The notes under the pieces were generated by a model. The model ran no database searches. It had not been told where the DNA came from and saw nothing but the letters and a program-made list of their open reading frames with translations. Source: Gallionellaceae bacterium (lineage in GTDB: Bacteria > Pseudomonadota > Gammaproteobacteria > Burkholderiales > Thiobacillaceae). Taken from it: a DNA stretch of 64,000 nt. This document shows positions 6,566 to 13,962 of the stretch, piece after piece (position 1 is the stretch's first letter; each line of letters opens with the position of its first letter). The stretch is from NCBI GenBank assembly GCA_028714735.1, contig JAQTLU010000004.1, positions 1 to 64,000 of the forward strand, in the 5' to 3' direction. The translations under genes and the position numbers were made by a program.

Positions 6566-8473
6566 TCAGAGATTCAGCGCCGGGTAGCGGACGCTCTCGA
6601 CCATGTTCTGGGTCTCCCGGTCCGGCGCCGGGGTGAACAGGCTGACCAGGAGGATGGTCGCGAAACCGGCCGGGATGCCGAAGATGCCGGCCGACACGTC
6701 GGTGATGCCGAACCATTTGGCCATGCCGTAGAACTTCACCCCGACCAGGTAGAACAGGGTCAGCCCGAGGCCGACCAGCATGCCGGCGACGGCGCCCTGC
6801 TTGGTCGCGCGCTTCCAGAAGATGCCCAGCACCAGGGCCGGGAAGAAGCAGGCGGCGGCGATCGAGAAGGCCCAGGCGACCATGGACAGGATGGTGTCCG
6901 GTTTCATCGAGGCGACCCAGGCGGCGACCAGGGCCACCAGCAGCAGCAGGCCTTTCGACACCGCCAGCCGGCGCGTGGTCGAGGCCTCGCGGTTGATCAT
7001 CTGGTAGTAGACATCGTGCGACAGGGCGTTGGCGATGGTCAGCAGCAGGCCGTCGGCGGTGGACAGCGCCGCGGCCAGTCCGCCCGCCGCGACCAGGCCG
7101 GCGACCACGTAGGGCAGGCCGGCGATCTCCGGCGTCGCCAGGACGATGACATCGGGGTTCAGGGTCAGCTCGGCCAGTTGCAGGATGCCGTCGTGGTTGA
7201 TGTCTTCCACCATGACCAGGCCCAGCTTGGCCCAGGACGCGACCCAGCCGGGCAGTTCGACGATGCTGGTGCCGACCAGGTTGGTGTAGACCTCGTACTT
7301 GGCGAACACGGCATAGGCCGGCGCGGTGAAATAAAGCAGGAAGATGAAGAACAGGGACCAGAACACCGACTCGCGTGCCTCGCGCACCGAGGGCGTGGTG
7401 TAGAAGCGGATCAGGACATGGGGCAGCGAGGCGGTGCCGACCATCAGGCAGAAGGTCAGGGCGATGAAGTTGAGCCGGGCGGTATCGCGTTCCGCCTCGG
7501 TCCGGCCCGGGAACGGCTCGGCATGGTGGTTGAGCGGCCGCGCTTTGGCCTCGGCGATCTCGCGGCCGTGCTTCAGCTGGGCGATTTCCTCGCCGGCCGC
7601 CGGGTTGTGCCCGGCCTCCAGCATCGCGATCCGCGCGCCCAGCGCGTCGGCCCGTGCCTGGTAGGCATCGCGGGCGCTCGCCTGGGCGGGGTCGGCCATG
7701 ATCTCGTCTTCCCGCGCGGTCACCTTTTCCAGCACCGCGCCGTAGACCAGCTGCGGCACCGGCACGTTGGTGACCTGGTAGGACATGAACACCACCGGCA
7801 TCAGGTAGGCGATGATCAGGATGATGTACTGGGCCACCTGGGTCCAGGTCACCGCCCGCATGCCGCCCAGGAAGGAACAGACCAGCAGGCCGGCCAGGCC
7901 GACGAAGACGCCGACCTCGAAGGTGATGCCGAGGAAGCGGCTGGTGATGATGCCGACGCCGTAAATCTGTGCGGTGACATAGGTGAACGAGGCCAGGATG
8001 GTACCGATCACGGCGATGGTGCGGGCCATGTGGCCGCCGTAGCGGGCGCCCATGAAGTCGGGGATGGTGAACTGGCCGAACTTGCGCAGGTAGGGTGCCA
8101 GCAGCAGGGCGACCAGGACATAGCCGCCGGTCCAGCCCATGACGAAGGCCAGCCCGTCGTAGCCCTTGGCGTAGAGCGTGCCGGCCATGCCGATGAAGGA
8201 GGCGGCGCTCATCCAGTCGGCGCCGGTGGCCATGCCGTTGAAGATGGCCGGCACCCGGCGCCCGGCGACGTAGTATTCGGTCACGTCGGCGGTGCGGCTC
8301 ATGATGCCGATGCCGGCATAGAGCGCCACCGTCGCGGCCATGAAGGTCCAGCCGATCCACTGGTCCGGCATGCCCATGTATTCGGCCACCGCCAGGGCGA
8401 GCACGAACATCACGAAGCCGCCGGTGTAGAAGCTGTAGTACTTCTTGATCTTCGAGACGAAGACGCGCGGCAT
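6566..8473 (-). CDS. Sodium:solute symporter, large subunit (VC_2705-like subfamily)
   Basis: This multi-pass inner-membrane SSS transporter has 635 residues and about 13 predicted spans, with the typical core segments AAVTEYY-type VTEYYVAGRRVPAI, GATGADWMSAASF-like ATGADWMSAASFIGMAG, GGYVLVALLLAPYLRKFG and AQIYGVGIITSRFLGI. The family imports acetate, propionate or related carboxylates, but the substrate cannot be read from sequence. Unusual inserts are a charged helical segment of about 90 residues after PVPQLVYGAVL (near 225-315) and a canonical EF-hand-like loop DINHDGILQLAE at 424-435, just before VLATPEIAGLP. It follows its DUF4212 partner with overlapping stop and start codons (TGATG). 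Confidence 0.93.
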   Translation of the reverse strand: MPRVFVSKIKKYYSFYTGGFVMFVLALAVAEYMGMPDQWIGWTFMAATVALYAGIGIMSRTADVTEYYVAGRRVPAIFNGMATGADWMSAASFIGMAGTLYAKGYDGLAFVMGWTGGYVLVALLLAPYLRKFGQFTIPDFMGARYGGHMARTIAVIGTILASFTYVTAQIYGVGIITSRFLGITFEVGVFVGLAGLLVCSFLGGMRAVTWTQVAQYIILIIAYLMPVVFMSYQVTNVPVPQLVYGAVLEKVTAREDEIMADPAQASARDAYQARADALGARIAMLEAGHNPAAGEEIAQLKHGREIAEAKARPLNHHAEPFPGRTEAERDTARLNFIALTFCLMVGTASLPHVLIRFYTTPSVREARESVFWSLFFIFLLYFTAPAYAVFAKYEVYTNLVGTSIVELPGWVASWAKLGLVMVEDINHDGILQLAELTLNPDVIVLATPEIAGLPYVVAGLVAAGGLAAALSTADGLLLTIANALSHDVYYQMINREASTTRRLAVSKGLLLLVALVAAWVASMKPDTILSMVAWAFSIAAACFFPALVLGIFWKRATKQGAVAGMLVGLGLTLFYLVGVKFYGMAKWFGITDVSAGIFGIPAGFATILLVSLFTPAPDRETQNMVESVRYPALNL

Positions 8474-8736
8474 CAGCGGCCGTCCTCGGCGACGCCGTAT
8501 TCCTCGTCGAGTTCGTTCATGCGCCGGGCGTAGTGGCGGACCAGCATGACGTAGACGATCAGGGCGCCCTGGGCGCCGACCCAGAACGGCAGCGGGAAAT
8601 CGAGAAAGACGATATCGGAGAGGTCGCGGGCGTACCAGACGACCAGGAAGGTCACCGTGAACCAGATGGCGAGCAGGACGCCGGTCAGCTTGAGGTTGCG
8701 CCGCCAGTATTCCCGGTGCTTGTCCGTCAGTTGCAT
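8473..8736 (-). CDS. DUF4212 small membrane subunit of a sodium:solute symporter
   Basis: The 87-residue protein has two hydrophobic segments (about 15-35 and 48-70) and the family features YWRRNLKLTGVLLAIWF, LPFWVGAQGALIVYV and a charged tail RRMNELDEEYGV. DUF4212 proteins are always found with the VC_2705-type large subunit and are thought to be its partner. It is the first gene of the operon reading toward hemE, and its stop overlaps the start of the large subunit. The second copy of the module lies at 11766-13856 in the opposite orientation. Confidence 0.93.
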   Translation of the reverse strand: MQLTDKHREYWRRNLKLTGVLLAIWFTVTFLVVWYARDLSDIVFLDFPLPFWVGAQGALIVYVMLVRHYARRMNELDEEYGVAEDGR

Positions 8737-8847
8737 GGCCTTTTTTTCCTCACGAGGTTGTCGCGCGTCGGCATCGGCGGGAGTATAAACCGGTCCCCGG
8801 GCCCGACCGGGTTAATATCGGCCCGGAACGAATTCGAGGAGCTGAGA

Positions 8848-9177
8848 ATGGAAGTCTGGTTTGTCTGGCTGGCGCGCCTGATGTACCTGGGCATTTACCT
8901 GATGGCCGGCGGCATGCTTTATCGTGCCGGCAGGATCGCCCTCGGCCGCGACCTGCGCTTCGTCGCCGACTGGCGCGGCCGCGCCATGGCCGATCCGGAA
9001 CGCTGGGCGGACCGGGTGCTGGCGGTGAACCTGCTCGGAGGCGCCATGCTCCTGGCCATCGGCGTTGCCGTCCTGGTGGTCGGCCTGCCGTTCACGGTCT
9101 GGACCGGCGCGGCCGGCCTGGTGTTGTGGAGCTATTACTTCCTGCTGCGCGTGATCACCAATCGGGCGAATCAGTAA
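8848..9177 (+). CDS. Small membrane protein of unknown function
   Basis: The 109-residue protein starts at ATG 8848 behind GAGGAG (8836-8841). It has hydrophobic segments at about 3-28 and two closely spaced ones at about 58-100, with a charged central loop (RDLRFVADWRGRAMADPERWADRV). The family is not recognised. It is divergent from the DUF4212 gene across about 110 bp, so it may share a regulatory region with the symporter operon. Confidence 0.8.
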   Translation: MEVWFVWLARLMYLGIYLMAGGMLYRAGRIALGRDLRFVADWRGRAMADPERWADRVLAVNLLGGAMLLAIGVAVLVVGLPFTVWTGAAGLVLWSYYFLLRVITNRANQ

Positions 9178-9278
9178 TTCCGGTGCCATAAGTGTCCGGT
9201 AAGTCTACCTGTGGAAAATGTCTCCTGCCGTCATTTGAAATGCATGGCGAAACACCTACCCACCTGAAGGAGATATCC

Positions 9279-9527
9279 ATGAACCGCACCCTGATCGCCC
9301 TGTTTGCCGCCGCCTCCCTGCTGACCTTCGGCGCCGCCCAGGCCGCCGACAAGGCCCCTGCCAAGGCCGCCGAGAAGCCCGCTGCCGCCGCTCCCGCCGC
9401 CGAGAAGACCGCCGAAGCCGCCCCGGCCGCTGAAGCCGCCAAGCCCAAGGCCAAGAGCCACAAGAAGCACGTTGCCAAGAAGAAGATGGAAGAGAAGGCC
9501 GCTCCGGAAGCCGCTCCCGCCAAGTAA
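9279..9527 (+). CDS. Secreted Lys/Ala-rich low-complexity protein
   Basis: The 82-residue protein starts at ATG 9279 with a strong AAGGAGA site (9267-9273); the longer frame upstream has no such site. A Sec signal peptide (NRTLIALFAAASLLTFGAAQA) ends at about residue 22 with AQA/AD. The mature part consists almost only of Ala, Lys, Glu and Pro, with a KSHKKHVAKKK patch, resembling histone-H1-like or acid-shock-type proteins. A periplasmic buffering or polyanion-binding role is only a guess. A terminator follows directly. Confidence 0.85.
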   Translation: MNRTLIALFAAASLLTFGAAQAADKAPAKAAEKPAAAAPAAEKTAEAAPAAEAAKPKAKSHKKHVAKKKMEEKAAPEAAPAK

Positions 9528-9547
9528 TTTAGCGGTTGCCTGATCCG

Positions 9548-9574
9548 AAAAGCGGGGCTTGCCCCGCTTTTTTT
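9548..9574 (+). terminator. Terminator after the Lys/Ala-rich gene
   Basis: AAGCGGGG (9550-9557) pairs with CCCCGCTT (9562-9569) across a four-base loop and is followed by TTTTT. Confidence 0.88.
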
Positions 9575-9637
9575 ACGTGTGGCCCAACCCGGTGCAGTAA
9601 GCTGCCGGGCTGGGATGGAATTCCGGATATTGCCGCC

Positions 9638-10300
9638 ATGAAACTGCTGCTGGCTGAAGACGACCCCATGATTGGCGCCAGTGTCGAGCGCGGACTCAGG
9701 CTGGCCAATTTCGCGGTCGACTGGGTGCGCGACGGCAAGGCCGCCGAACTGGCCCTGGAAACCGGCAACTACGCCGTGTTGCTGCTCGATCTCGGCCTGC
9801 CCAGGCAGGATGGCCTGGAACTGCTGAAGCGCGTGCGCCGCAAGGAGAACGCCATCCCGGTGCTGATCGTCACCGCGCGCGATGCGGTCGCCGACCGGGT
9901 GGCCGGCCTCAACCTGGGCGCCGACGATTACCTGGTCAAGCCGTTCGATCTCAACGAGCTGATCGCCCGCGCCCATGCCCTGATCCGCCGTCATGCCGGC
10001 CGGGCGCGCCAGGAAATGCGCCTGGGCGAGCTGTCGCTCGACCCGCTCACCCGCGAGGTGACCCTGGCCGGCCGGGACATCCCGCTGTCGCAGCGCGAAT
10101 TCGCCCTGCTGGAATGTCTGCTGGAAACCCCCGGCGCGGTGCTCTCCAAGGAGGAACTGGAAGAGCGCGTCTACGGCTGGGATGAGGAAGTCAGCAGCAA
10201 TGCAGTCGAGGTCCACCTGCATAAGTTGCGCCGCAAACTCGGTGCGGAATGGATCCGCAACGTCCGCGGCGTCGGCTACAAGATGACCGAGCCGCGGTGA
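9638..10300 (+). CDS. OmpR/PhoB-family response regulator (QseB/PmrA-like)
   Basis: The 220-residue regulator has a receiver domain (1-115, phosphoacceptor D51 in LLLDLGLP, conserved K in VKPFDLNEL) and a C-terminal winged helix (about 125-218; VTLAGRDIPLSQREFALLECL, GYKM end). ATG 9638 begins the canonical MKLLLAEDD; the longer frame upstream runs through the preceding terminator and is rejected. The kinase gene overlaps its stop codon. The pair sits between two symporter modules, which are plausible targets. Confidence 0.93.
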   Translation: MKLLLAEDDPMIGASVERGLRLANFAVDWVRDGKAAELALETGNYAVLLLDLGLPRQDGLELLKRVRRKENAIPVLIVTARDAVADRVAGLNLGADDYLVKPFDLNELIARAHALIRRHAGRARQEMRLGELSLDPLTREVTLAGRDIPLSQREFALLECLLETPGAVLSKEELEERVYGWDEEVSSNAVEVHLHKLRRKLGAEWIRNVRGVGYKMTEPR

Positions 10301-11592
10301 CCTCGATCCGCCGCCAGTTGCTGATCTGGCAGATCAGCGCCCTGCTGCTCACCGGCCTCCTGGTCAGCGTGATCACCTACGCCCTGGCCTGGAATGCCTT
10401 CAACCGCCTGCGCGACGACAATCTGGAGCAGATCGCCTATTCGATCCTGCGCCATGGCGTCGAATCGGATTCCGGCAACGACGCCGTGGACGACGAGGAC
10501 AAGGGCCAGTTCGTCAGCCAGATCTGGGACGACAAGAACAAGCTGGTGTTTTCCTCGCTCGACAACGCCGGCCCGCCGGCCCAGGCGAACGGCAGCCATG
10601 TCGTGGCCTGGGGCGGCGAGGAGTGGCATGTGTTCACCCTGCGCAGCGGCGGCCTGACCATCCAGGTCGGCAATCCGACCTACCATCGCAACGAGCTGTT
10701 CGCCCGCATCGCCTCCTGGTTGCTGTTGCCGCTCAGCGTCCTGGTCGCCGTGCTGGGGGTGCTGATCTGGGCCGCGGTCGGACGCGCCCTGCTGCCGCTC
10801 AACAAGGTCAGGGAGGAGATCGGCCAGCGCGACATCGCCAGCCTGCATGCACTCGACACGGCCAGGCTGCCGGAAGAGGTGGTGCCGCTGGTGGAGGCGC
10901 TCAATGCCCTGCTCACCCGGCTGGACGACGCCATCGCCGCCCAGCGCCGTTTCGTCGCCGATGCCGCCCACGAATTGCGCACCCCGCTCACCGCCATCCG
11001 CCTGCAGGCCCAACTGGCTGGCCAGAGTCAGCAGGCCGGCGTGCGTGCCGCCTCGCTGGACGAGTTGCAGCAAGGGGTCGACCGGGCAGCCAGGCTGGTC
11101 GATCAGTTGCTGAGCATGGCGCGCCTGGAGGCGGACGTACCCGGCAAGGCGCCGGTTCGTCTGGACGAACTGGCCAAACGCGTGGTGGCCGAGTTGTCGA
11201 CCCTGGCGGAGGCGCGCGGGATCGATCTCGGCGTTACCGATTGCACCGCGGTCTCGGTGTCCGGCCAGGCCGGCAGCCTGCGCACCATGCTCGGCAACCT
11301 GGTCGACAATGCCATCCGCTACACGCCGGCGGGCGGCCGGGTGGATATCGCCGTGACCCGGGAGGGCGATGCCGCCGCAATCACGGTGTCCGACACCGGC
11401 CCGGGCATCCCGGCCAGTGAACGGGAGCGGGTGTTCGACCGCTTCCACCGCCTGGCCGGCGCCGAGATACCGGGCAGCGGGCTCGGCCTCGCCATCGTGC
11501 GCCAGGCGGTCAACCAGCACGGCGGCCGCATCGTCCTGGACGAAGCCGCCGAAGGGGGTCTGCGGGCCAGGGTCGAGCTGCCGGTCGGCTAG
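10297..11592 (+). CDS. Sensor histidine kinase, QseC-like
   Basis: This inner-membrane kinase has 431 residues and starts at GTG 10297, overlapping the regulator stop (GTGA). Domains in order: membrane segment about 9-32, periplasmic sensor about 33-140, second membrane segment about 142-168, HAMP-like linker, HisKA with phosphoacceptor H225 (AAHELRTPLTAIRL), and HATPase with N box NLVDNAIRYTP, G1 DTGPGIP and G2 GSGLGLAIV. It is expected to phosphorylate the adjacent regulator. The stimulus is unknown. Confidence 0.93.
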   Translation: MTSIRRQLLIWQISALLLTGLLVSVITYALAWNAFNRLRDDNLEQIAYSILRHGVESDSGNDAVDDEDKGQFVSQIWDDKNKLVFSSLDNAGPPAQANGSHVVAWGGEEWHVFTLRSGGLTIQVGNPTYHRNELFARIASWLLLPLSVLVAVLGVLIWAAVGRALLPLNKVREEIGQRDIASLHALDTARLPEEVVPLVEALNALLTRLDDAIAAQRRFVADAAHELRTPLTAIRLQAQLAGQSQQAGVRAASLDELQQGVDRAARLVDQLLSMARLEADVPGKAPVRLDELAKRVVAELSTLAEARGIDLGVTDCTAVSVSGQAGSLRTMLGNLVDNAIRYTPAGGRVDIAVTREGDAAAITVSDTGPGIPASERERVFDRFHRLAGAEIPGSGLGLAIVRQAVNQHGGRIVLDEAAEGGLRARVELPVG

Positions 11593-11682
11593 CCCGATTC
11601 GGCTGCCCGGCCAACGATCGATCGGACCGCCGAATCCGGTTTGTAAGGATCCTGTCAGTCTGCGCGCCTATGCTCCGCAACC

Positions 11683-11701
11683 TATAGGGGGGTATAGGGG
11701 G
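11683..11701. repeat. Tandem TATAGGGGG repeat upstream of the second symporter module
   Basis: TATAGGGGGG (11683-11692) is directly followed by TATAGGGGG (11693-11701). The repeat lies about 65 bases before the DUF4212 start, in the 173-bp promoter region. It may be a direct-repeat regulator site or simple slippage; no partner was identified. Confidence 0.6.
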
Positions 11702-11765
11702 CCCGGGCTGTTTGCCACGGTGCCGATTGACCAGTTAGCGCTGTTACAGGCGAAGGAGACTACAC

Positions 11766-12032
11766 ATGTCCAAACCCGGGAGTTTCGATCCCAAGGCCTA
11801 TTGGCAGGCCACGCTCAGATTGCTGATGACGACCATCGCAATCTGGTTCGTTGTTTCGTTCGGCGCCGGCATCCTGTTCCGCGATGCCCTCGACGTCGTC
11901 CATTTGGGTGGCTATCCGCTCGGCTTCTGGTTCGCCCAGCAGGGTTCCATCTTCATCTTCGTCGGCCTGATCTTCTGGTATGCCAAGCGCATGGACAAGA
12001 TCGACCGCGAACATGACGTTCACGAAGAATAA
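11766..12032 (+). CDS. DUF4212 small symporter subunit (second copy)
   Basis: The 88-residue protein has two membrane segments (about 18-40 and 55-75) with family features YWQATLRLLMTTIAIWFVV, YPLGFWFAQQGSIFIFVGLIFWYAKRMDKID. GAAGGAG at about 11752 precedes ATG 11766. It is the first gene of a two-gene operon with the large subunit 12 bases downstream. It is only moderately similar to the copy at 8473-8736, so the two modules are old paralogues rather than a recent duplication. Confidence 0.94.
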   Translation: MSKPGSFDPKAYWQATLRLLMTTIAIWFVVSFGAGILFRDALDVVHLGGYPLGFWFAQQGSIFIFVGLIFWYAKRMDKIDREHDVHEE

Positions 12033-12044
12033 GGGGATACCGAC

Positions 12045-13856
12045 ATGGATCTGAAAACATTGACCTTCGTCGTAGTGGGCCTGTCGTTCGCCCTCTACAT
12101 CGGCATCGCCATCTGGGCGCGTGCCGGCACCACCAAGGAATTCTACGTCGCCGGCGGCGGCGTCCACCCGATCGTCAACGGCATGGCGACCGGCGCCGAC
12201 TGGATGTCCGCCGCCTCGTTCATCTCCATGGCCGGCCTGATCGCCTTCCTGGGTTACGGCGGTTCCGTCTACCTGATGGGCTGGACCGGCGGCTACGTGC
12301 TCCTGGCCGTGCTGCTCGCCCCGTACCTGCGCAAGTTCGGCAAGTTCACCGTGCCGCAGTTCATCGGCGACCGCTACTACTCGCAGACGGCGCGCATCGT
12401 GGCGGTGATCTGCCTGATCTTCATCTCCTTCACCTATGTCGCCGGCCAGATGCGCGGCGTCGGCATCGTGTTCTCGCGCTTCCTGGAAGTGGACATCACG
12501 ACCGGCCTGATGATCGGCATGGGCCTGGTGTTCTTCTACGCCGTGCTCGGTGGCATGAAGGGCGTCACCTACACCCAGGTGGCCCAGTACATCGTGCTGA
12601 TCTTCGCCTATACCATCCCGGCCGTGTTCATCTCCCTGCAGATCGCCGGCACCCCGATCCCGCAACTGGGTCTGGGCGGCCACATGGGCGACATGTACTT
12701 CCTCGACAAGCTGAACAAGACCGTGACCGATCTGGGCTTCGCCGCCTATACCTCGGGCAACAAGAGCATGATCGACGTGTTCTGCATCACCCTGGCCCTG
12801 ATGGCCGGCACCGCCGGACTGCCCCACGTCATCGTGCGTTTCTTCACCGTGCCCAAGGTGCATGATGCCCGCCTCTCCGCCGGCTGGGCCCTGGTCTTCA
12901 TCGCCATCCTGTACACCACTGCTCCGGCGGTCGGCGCCATGGCCCGCTACAACCTGCACACCACGGTGAACACCGCGGTGGCCACCGGCGGCGACATGTT
13001 CGCCCCCGAGGCCAGCATCGTCGGCGAGTCCCGTCCGGCCTGGATGAAGCGCTGGGAGAAGACCGGCCTGATCCGCTGGGAAGACAAGAACGGCGATGGC
13101 CGCATCCAGTATTACAACGAAAAGAGCAAGGACGAGGCCTTCCTGGCCAAGGCCGCGGCGGCCGGCTGGAAGGGCAACGAGCTCGGCTCGGACAAGAAGG
13201 GCAAGTTCGAAGGCAAGGTCGACAACGACATCATGGTGCTGGCCAATCCGGAAATCGCCGGCCTGCCCAACTGGGTGATCGCCCTGATCGCCGCCGGCGG
13301 TATCGCCGCCGCGCTGTCCACCGCCGCCGGCCTGCTGCTGGTGATTTCCTCCGCCATCTCGCACGACCTGATGAAGGGGGTGTTCGCCAAGGACATCTCC
13401 GAGAAGGGCGAGCTGATGGCCGGCCGCGTCGCCGCGGCCGTCGCGGTGCTGATCGCCGGCTACCTGGGCTACAACCCGCCAGGCTTCGTCGCCCAGGTGG
13501 TGGCGTTCGCCTTCGGTCTCGCCTGTGCCTCGTTGTTCCCGACCATCGTCCTGGGCATCTTCAGCAAGTCGATGAACCGGGGCGGCGCCATCGCCGGCAT
13601 GCTGACCGGCCTGGTCTTCACCCTGGTCTACATCGTCTACTTCAAGCGCGATGTCCTGCTCGGCATGGAAAAGGTGCCCGACAGCGCCTGGTTCATGGGC
13701 ATCTCGCCGGAAGGCATCGGCGTGGTCGGCATGATCCTCAACTTCATCGTCGCCTACATCGTGATGAAGATGACTGCCCCGTGCCCGGATCACATCCAGC
13801 ACCTGGTCGAGGACATCCGCTACCCGCGTGGCGCCGGCAGCGCCCAGGCCCACTGA
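12045..13856 (+). CDS. Sodium:solute symporter, large subunit (second VC_2705-like copy)
   Basis: The 603-residue inner-membrane carrier has about 13 spans. Core motifs are FYVAGGGVHPIVNGMATGAD, GGYVLLAVLLAPYLRKFGKF, GVGIVFSRFLEV and NPEIAGLPNWVIALIAAGG. An EF-hand-like loop DKNGDGRIQYYN (347-358) sits in a long charged loop before MVLANPEIAGLP, at the position of the canonical EF-hand in the first copy. It lacks the long charged helical insert of that copy. The substrate is probably a short-chain carboxylate such as acetate, by family inference only. Its operon ends at a strong terminator. Confidence 0.94.
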   Translation: MDLKTLTFVVVGLSFALYIGIAIWARAGTTKEFYVAGGGVHPIVNGMATGADWMSAASFISMAGLIAFLGYGGSVYLMGWTGGYVLLAVLLAPYLRKFGKFTVPQFIGDRYYSQTARIVAVICLIFISFTYVAGQMRGVGIVFSRFLEVDITTGLMIGMGLVFFYAVLGGMKGVTYTQVAQYIVLIFAYTIPAVFISLQIAGTPIPQLGLGGHMGDMYFLDKLNKTVTDLGFAAYTSGNKSMIDVFCITLALMAGTAGLPHVIVRFFTVPKVHDARLSAGWALVFIAILYTTAPAVGAMARYNLHTTVNTAVATGGDMFAPEASIVGESRPAWMKRWEKTGLIRWEDKNGDGRIQYYNEKSKDEAFLAKAAAAGWKGNELGSDKKGKFEGKVDNDIMVLANPEIAGLPNWVIALIAAGGIAAALSTAAGLLLVISSAISHDLMKGVFAKDISEKGELMAGRVAAAVAVLIAGYLGYNPPGFVAQVVAFAFGLACASLFPTIVLGIFSKSMNRGGAIAGMLTGLVFTLVYIVYFKRDVLLGMEKVPDSAWFMGISPEGIGVVGMILNFIVAYIVMKMTAPCPDHIQHLVEDIRYPRGAGSAQAH

Positions 13857-13874
13857 CCCGGTCCTCCGGAACGC

Positions 13875-13905
13875 AAAAGCCCCCGCTTAGGCGGGGGTTT
13901 TTTTT
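13875..13905 (+). terminator. Terminator after the second symporter
   Basis: AAAAGCCCCCGC, TTAG loop, GCGGGGG and a run of nine T residues. Confidence 0.93.
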
Positions 13906-13962
13906 GCCGTTCTTCTACAATGGGCCCGTTTGGCCAAACTTGTTGGTTCTCGGGAGAGCAGG

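Noticed and set aside
6557..8533. 658-codon open frame opposite the first symporter
   Set aside because: Gln/Gly/Asp-rich shadow translation typical of the complement of a membrane protein in GC-rich DNA.
11760..13853. 697-codon open frame opposite the second symporter
   Set aside because: Same shadow pattern; the opposite strand encodes a clear sodium:solute symporter.
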